NCBI GenBank assembly: GCA_902623395.1
Contig: CACNTN010000004.1
Location: 50,313-114,312, forward strand
From: an uncultured Pelagibacteraceae bacterium
Lineage (GTDB): Bacteria; Pseudomonadota; Alphaproteobacteria; Pelagibacterales; Pelagibacteraceae
Length of the DNA: 64,000 bases
Direction: 5' to 3'
A model generated the notes under the pieces. It was not told the origin of the DNA, made no database searches, and saw nothing but the letters and a program-made list of their open reading frames with translations. Positions 59,812-64,000 of the stretch are shown piece by piece. Position numbers and translations under genes: made by a program. Within the stretch, counting starts at the first letter, position 1, and every line of letters starts with the position of its first letter.

Positions 59812-61506
59812 TTAATTTGTTTTTACAGTAGTTTGTTTCACGATTACGTACTGTTGAGCAATTGTTAAAATATTGTTTACCGTCCAGTAAACAACTAGAC
59901 CTGATGGAAAAGATGCCAAAATGATCGTTAAAAATAACGGGAAGAATGCAAAAATTTTAGCTTGAATTGGATCTGCAGGAGCAGGGTTTAATTTTTGTTG
60001 AACCCACATAGAAGCCCCCATTAAAATTGGCCAAATACCAATAATCATAAAACTTGGAGGATCCCATGGTATTAATCCAAATAAATTAAAAATTGAAGTT
60101 GGGTCGGCAGCTGATAGATCTTTTATCCAACCAAAAAAAGGCTGGTGTCTCATTTCCAAAGATATAAACAACATTTTGTATATAGCAAAAAAGAATGGAA
60201 TTTGTATTAATACTGGCAAACAACCTGATGCAGGATTAATCTTCTCTTTTCTGTATAAAGCCATCATTTCTTGCTGAAGTTTAACTTTGTCATCTTTATG
60301 AAGCTCTTTAAGTCTCATCATTTCGGGTTGAACGGCCTTCATTTTTGCCATGGATTTAAATGAGAAGTTTGCTAAAGGGTAAAAAATTAATCTTATTGCT
60401 ACTGTAAGTAAAACTATAGCATAACCAAAATTTCCTGAAATTTTAAAAAGATAATCTATCACAAAAAATAATGGTTTTGTGAAAAAGTAAAACCAACCCC
60501 AGTCTATTACTAAATCAAATTTATTAATTTTTTGATCAGCAGCGTAACCATCAATAGTTTCAACCTCTTTAGCTGAAACAAACAATCTGAGTTCATTTAT
60601 ACCTGTAGAAGATTTATTTATTTTTGTAGGATTATTAATTATATAATTGGCTTTATAGCCGTTATCATAAAGAAAGGTTGATTTAAAATTCTTTCCTTTT
60701 TCAGGAACAAAAGCTGTCATCCAATATTTATCAGTGATACCCAACCAACCTTCATTCGACTCTCTAACAATTTTCTTTTCTTTTATATCATCGTAATCAT
60801 CTTCTTTTAGTTCATCATCAAATACTCCGATAAATCCCTCATGCTGAATGTAAAAATTCTGAATATCATCAGGAATTTTATTCCTAGTCATTTGAGCGTA
60901 TGGATACAAATCAATTGTAGAATTAGAATTATTTTTAACTTGCTGGGTAATTCTAAATAAATAATTATTATCTAATTCTATTTTTTTTTCAAAGATAATT
61001 CCTTCTCCGTTATTCCATTGTAATACTACTGGAGAATTATCACTTAAAATATTATTACCTTTTACCGACCAAGTGCTCTCTTTTGTGGGTATTTTAATTT
61101 TATTTCCAACACTGGTCCAACCAGTTTCAATATAAAAACCGTTTTCTGTTTCTGCTGGATTTAAAAAAATAATATTTTTGTCCCCCTCAACTTTTTGTTT
61201 ATGATTTTTAAAAGAAATATCATCAATCTGTGCACCTTTTAAATTTATTGATCCTATAATACTATTATTTTCAATTTTTACTCTTTCATCTTTTTTAATT
61301 GAGTCCTCCCTAGAAATATTTTTAACTATCGTTGGTTGATTTATTGTTGGAGCTATTGACCCTGTTTCAGATTTCTGCTCAATTTTTTGATTGCCTTTTG
61401 GATCAATAGGTTTTTTTGGAGTTTCAAAAAAAGCTCCCCAGAATAGCAAAACAGACATTGAAAGAGCGATAGCTACGAAAACGTTTCTGTTATCCATTTT
61501 TACCAT
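59812..61506 (-). CDS. yidC: Membrane protein insertase YidC
   Basis: 564 aa; MDNRNVFVAIALSMSVLLFW, NFGYAIVLLTVAIRLIFYPLANFSFKSMAKM. Confidence 0.98.
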   Translation of the reverse strand: MVKMDNRNVFVAIALSMSVLLFWGAFFETPKKPIDPKGNQKIEQKSETGSIAPTINQPTIVKNISREDSIKKDERVKIENNSIIGSINLKGAQIDDISFKNHKQKVEGDKNIIFLNPAETENGFYIETGWTSVGNKIKIPTKESTWSVKGNNILSDNSPVVLQWNNGEGIIFEKKIELDNNYLFRITQQVKNNSNSTIDLYPYAQMTRNKIPDDIQNFYIQHEGFIGVFDDELKEDDYDDIKEKKIVRESNEGWLGITDKYWMTAFVPEKGKNFKSTFLYDNGYKANYIINNPTKINKSSTGINELRLFVSAKEVETIDGYAADQKINKFDLVIDWGWFYFFTKPLFFVIDYLFKISGNFGYAIVLLTVAIRLIFYPLANFSFKSMAKMKAVQPEMMRLKELHKDDKVKLQQEMMALYRKEKINPASGCLPVLIQIPFFFAIYKMLFISLEMRHQPFFGWIKDLSAADPTSIFNLFGLIPWDPPSFMIIGIWPILMGASMWVQQKLNPAPADPIQAKIFAFFPLFLTIILASFPSGLVVYWTVNNILTIAQQYVIVKQTTVKTN

Positions 61507-61741
61507 CCTTATGATTTGTTTCTGGGATAAAATCTATTCCATGACTACCGCCAAGTGTTTTGAATGGATGACATTTTAAAATTCTTTTTACACCTAATGT
61601 AAATCCTTTAGTCAAACCTTGGGTTTTTAAAGCTTCTATAAAATATTCAGAACAGGTAGGAAAGAATCTACATCTACTTCCTAATAATGGAGATATAAAA
61701 TATTTATAAAATTTAATAATTAAAATTAAAATTTTTGTCAT
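61490..61741 (-). CDS. yidD: Membrane protein insertion efficiency factor YidD
   Basis: 83 aa; YKYFISPLLGSRCRFFPTCSEYFIEAL. Confidence 0.97.
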   Translation of the reverse strand: MTKILILIIKFYKYFISPLLGSRCRFFPTCSEYFIEALKTQGLTKGFTLGVKRILKCHPFKTLGGSHGIDFIPETNHKDGKNG

Positions 61742-61742
61742 T

Positions 61743-62093
61743 TTACTTTTTAAGTTTACTAAAACTTTTCTCCATTAATGGCAAAAGCACATCATGTTTT
61801 TGAGCATAAGCATTAGACTTTCCGAAAACTATATAAGTGTAATCCTTATTAATTGCACCTCTTTTTTTTATTAATTTTTGAACTATTGCTTTTAATTTTC
61901 TTTTGATTTTGTTTCTTTTAACAGCATTTCCAATTTTCTTTTTCATAACAAAACTTATAAGTAGGTTGGTTTTTTGTTTAGGCTTAAAAAAGTTTTTAGC
62001 CGCAAAAAGGGAAAAATAATCGGTGTGAATTTTTTTTTCCTTAAGAGCTTTTTTGAATTGGTAGCTTTTCTTTAAACTTTCAAGCTTTACCAT
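61743..62093 (-). CDS. rnpA: Ribonuclease P protein component
   Basis: 116 aa; FVMKKKIGNAVKRNKIKRKLKAIV. Confidence 0.95.
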   Translation of the reverse strand: MVKLESLKKSYQFKKALKEKKIHTDYFSLFAAKNFFKPKQKTNLLISFVMKKKIGNAVKRNKIKRKLKAIVQKLIKKRGAINKDYTYIVFGKSNAYAQKHDVLLPLMEKSFSKLKK

Positions 62094-62098
62094 TAAAT

Positions 62099-62233
62099 TT
62101 ATGTAGATAGAGTTTTTCTACCTTTAGCTCTTCTTCGAGCGATAAGTTGTCTCCCGGTTTTAGTAGCCATCCTTGCTCTAAATCCGTGTCTTCTTTTTCT
62201 TACTAAATTGCTTGGTTGATAAGTTCTTTTCAT
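62099..62233 (-). CDS. rpmH: 50S ribosomal protein L34
   Basis: [44 protein letters not shown]; too short for the ORF track. Confidence 0.98.
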   Translation of the reverse strand: MKRTYQPSNLVRKRRHGFRARMATKTGRQLIARRRAKGRKTLST

Positions 62234-62283
62234 AAATATTTTAAGGTATATATTTTAATTGCTGTCTATTGTACAGGTAAATT

Positions 62284-62994
62284 ATGAGTAAAAATTTGAA
62301 AATATTTTTAGGTATTTCTTACTTACTCTTACTGTTTGCTTTCTTATATTTTATTTTCACTGGTATAGAAGTAAGTAGGCTAGATGATTTTTCTTATTAT
62401 AAAGAACTTCAGTCGGATCTAAATATTTATGTAAGTAAAAATATTATATATAATTTAATCTACTTTTTTTTCTTTTCAATTATATGGGTAGCGCTTCTTG
62501 GTTTTGGATCGCCAATTTTAATTATTTCCGGAATATTATTTGGTCAATGGCTTGGAACATTTGCTTCGATAATTTCTTTTTCTGTTGGAGCTTTAGTTTT
62601 ATACTCAATAGGAATTTTCTTTTTTAGAGATCTAGTTACGAAAATCTTAGAAAAAAAATTAGGTAAATATATTCTCTTATTCCAGAAAAATGAATTTTAC
62701 TATTTCTTCCTGTATAGATTTGTTGGTGGACTAGGAGTCCCTTTTGGATTACAGAATTTAATTCCAATTTTATTTGGCATGAAAAAAATAAATTATTTTT
62801 TTGCAAGTTTTTTTGGTTTTATACCGAGTTTTTTTATTATGAACACAATAGGTGCAGGATTGAATTCATATATAGAACAAGCCCAGACATTTAATGTTTT
62901 TGAATTAATGCTTTCTCCAGAAATATATTCTCCAATTTTAATGTTTGCTACTTTGATGATCATATCTTTAATAATCAAAAAGAAATTTTTTTAA
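62284..62994 (+). CDS. TVP38/TMEM64 (VTT/DedA-like) membrane protein
   Basis: 236 aa; GSPILIISGILFGQWLGTFASIISFSVGALVLY, RFVGGLGVPFGLQNLIP. Confidence 0.8.
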   Translation: MSKNLKIFLGISYLLLLFAFLYFIFTGIEVSRLDDFSYYKELQSDLNIYVSKNIIYNLIYFFFFSIIWVALLGFGSPILIISGILFGQWLGTFASIISFSVGALVLYSIGIFFFRDLVTKILEKKLGKYILLFQKNEFYYFFLYRFVGGLGVPFGLQNLIPILFGMKKINYFFASFFGFIPSFFIMNTIGAGLNSYIEQAQTFNVFELMLSPEIYSPILMFATLMIISLIIKKKFF

Positions 62995-64000
62995 TGACAA
63001 AAATTAATGAAAATGTTTTATCAGGATATCCAAGCCCTTATCTCAAACAACATCAAAGTAATCCTGTTAATTGGCAAATATGGTCAAAAGAGATCTTAGA
63101 TTTCTCTAAACAAAATAAAAAACCCATTCTATTAAGTATCGGGTATGCAAGTTGTCACTGGTGTCACGTTATGGCCCATGAAAGTTTTGAGGATAAGGAA
63201 ACAGCAAAATTAATGAATCAATTATTTGTGAATATCAAAGTTGATAGAGAGGAAAGGCCAGACTTAGATTTTATATTTCAAAGTTCATTTCAATTATTTA
63301 ATCAAACTGGTGGTGGTTGGCCATTAACTATGTTTCTTGATGAAAACGGAGTTCCGTTTATGGGAGGAACCTACTTTCCAAAAAATTCTAAAAATGGGTT
63401 ACCATCTTTTAAAGAAGTTTTAGTTAAAGTTGCAGAGGCATATAAAAGTCAAAGAGAGAATATTATTAAACAAAAAGAACTAATTACTAAAAATTTAGAT
63501 TTAAAAAAAAATTCTGTTTTAAATCAGGATCTCGAACCAATACTAGAACAAACTCTTAGTTATTTAGATCCAATTAAAGGAGGATTTAAAGGTTCACCTA
63601 AGTTTCCAACTTTTAATTTATATGAAACTCTTTTTTATTTTTATAATAAATCAAATGATAAAAAGTTTTTAGATTGTATTGAATTAGTTATTAAACAACT
63701 TTGTTCTAAAGGTATCTATGATCATGTAGAAGGGGGGATAGCGCGATATACTGTGGATGATGATTGGGTTGTGCCCCATTTTGAAAAAATGCTTTACGAC
63801 AACACTCAATTTATTTTGTTATTATCAAAGTACTGTAAAGTAAATTCAAAAAATTATTTTAAGGAAAAACTAGAACAAACAGTAGAATTTTTAAAAAAAG
63901 ACTTTTTAAATAAAGATGGATTATTAGGATCCGCCTATGACGCTGATAGCGATGGAGAAGAAGGTAAATACTATGTTTTTAAATACGATGAAATTAAAAA
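62994..64000 (+). CDS. Thioredoxin-domain protein (DUF255/YyaL-like), runs off the right edge
   Basis: MTKINENVLSGYPSPYLKQHQSNPVNWQ...SIGYASCHWCHVMAHESFED...NVKVDREERPDLD-type...GGGWPLTMFL. Confidence 0.95.
   Translation, partial: MTKINENVLSGYPSPYLKQHQSNPVNWQIWSKEILDFSKQNKKPILLSIGYASCHWCHVMAHESFEDKETAKLMNQLFVNIKVDREERPDLDFIFQSSFQLFNQTGGGWPLTMFLDENGVPFMGGTYFPKNSKNGLPSFKEVLVKVAEAYKSQRENIIKQKELITKNLDLKKNSVLNQDLEPILEQTLSYLDPIKGGFKGSPKFPTFNLYETLFYFYNKSNDKKFLDCIELVIKQLCSKGIYDHVEGGIARYTVDDDWVVPHFEKMLYDNTQFILLLSKYCKVNSKNYFKEKLEQTVEFLKKDFLNKDGLLGSAYDADSDGEEGKYYVFKYDEIK

Noticed and set aside
1-64000. CRISPR arrays, restriction-modification, toxin-antitoxin, prophage or transposase genes
   Set aside because: No regularly spaced repeats or corresponding protein motifs were seen in the ORFs on either strand.

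Overview
AT-rich window with dense, often overlapping genes. Gene content, very short spacers and family affiliations point to a streamlined marine alphaproteobacterium of SAR11/Pelagibacterales type (inferred from gene content, not searched). Most of it is housekeeping: aceE (partial), acetoacetyl-CoA synthetase and thiolase, gltD-gltB, thrS-infC-rpmI-rplT-pheS-pheT-lepA, lysS, pyrD, rpmB, DnaJ-CobS-CobT, aroB-aroK, def-fmt-truA, dapE-dapD-argB and yidC-yidD-rnpA-rpmH. Blocks of surface-glycan genes are interspersed: 7.6-13.2 kb next to tRNA-Arg, 21.7-22.9 kb, 31.3-34.3 kb next to tRNA-Ser, and 53.7-55.9 kb. The most unusual stretch is about 34.3-37.2 kb. It holds an intact tRNA-Ser(GGA), an autotransporter-like repeat protein, a second partial copy of the same tRNA-Ser (26 bp exact repeat plus a conserved 3' part), a leader with mutually exclusive inverted repeats, and two tandem paralogous ~71-78 aa hydrophobic proteins separated by a strong hairpin. 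Other points of note: class I lysS is split by one extra A in an A7 run exactly at its KMSKS-like motif; a near-consensus Fur-box region lies upstream of an unlisted 58-aa Cys-rich microprotein; an NtrC-like dyad lies upstream of gltDB; AceE carries an N-terminal lipoyl domain; and a CobS/CobT pair is present without CobN in the window. No CRISPR, integrase, transposase or rRNA was found.
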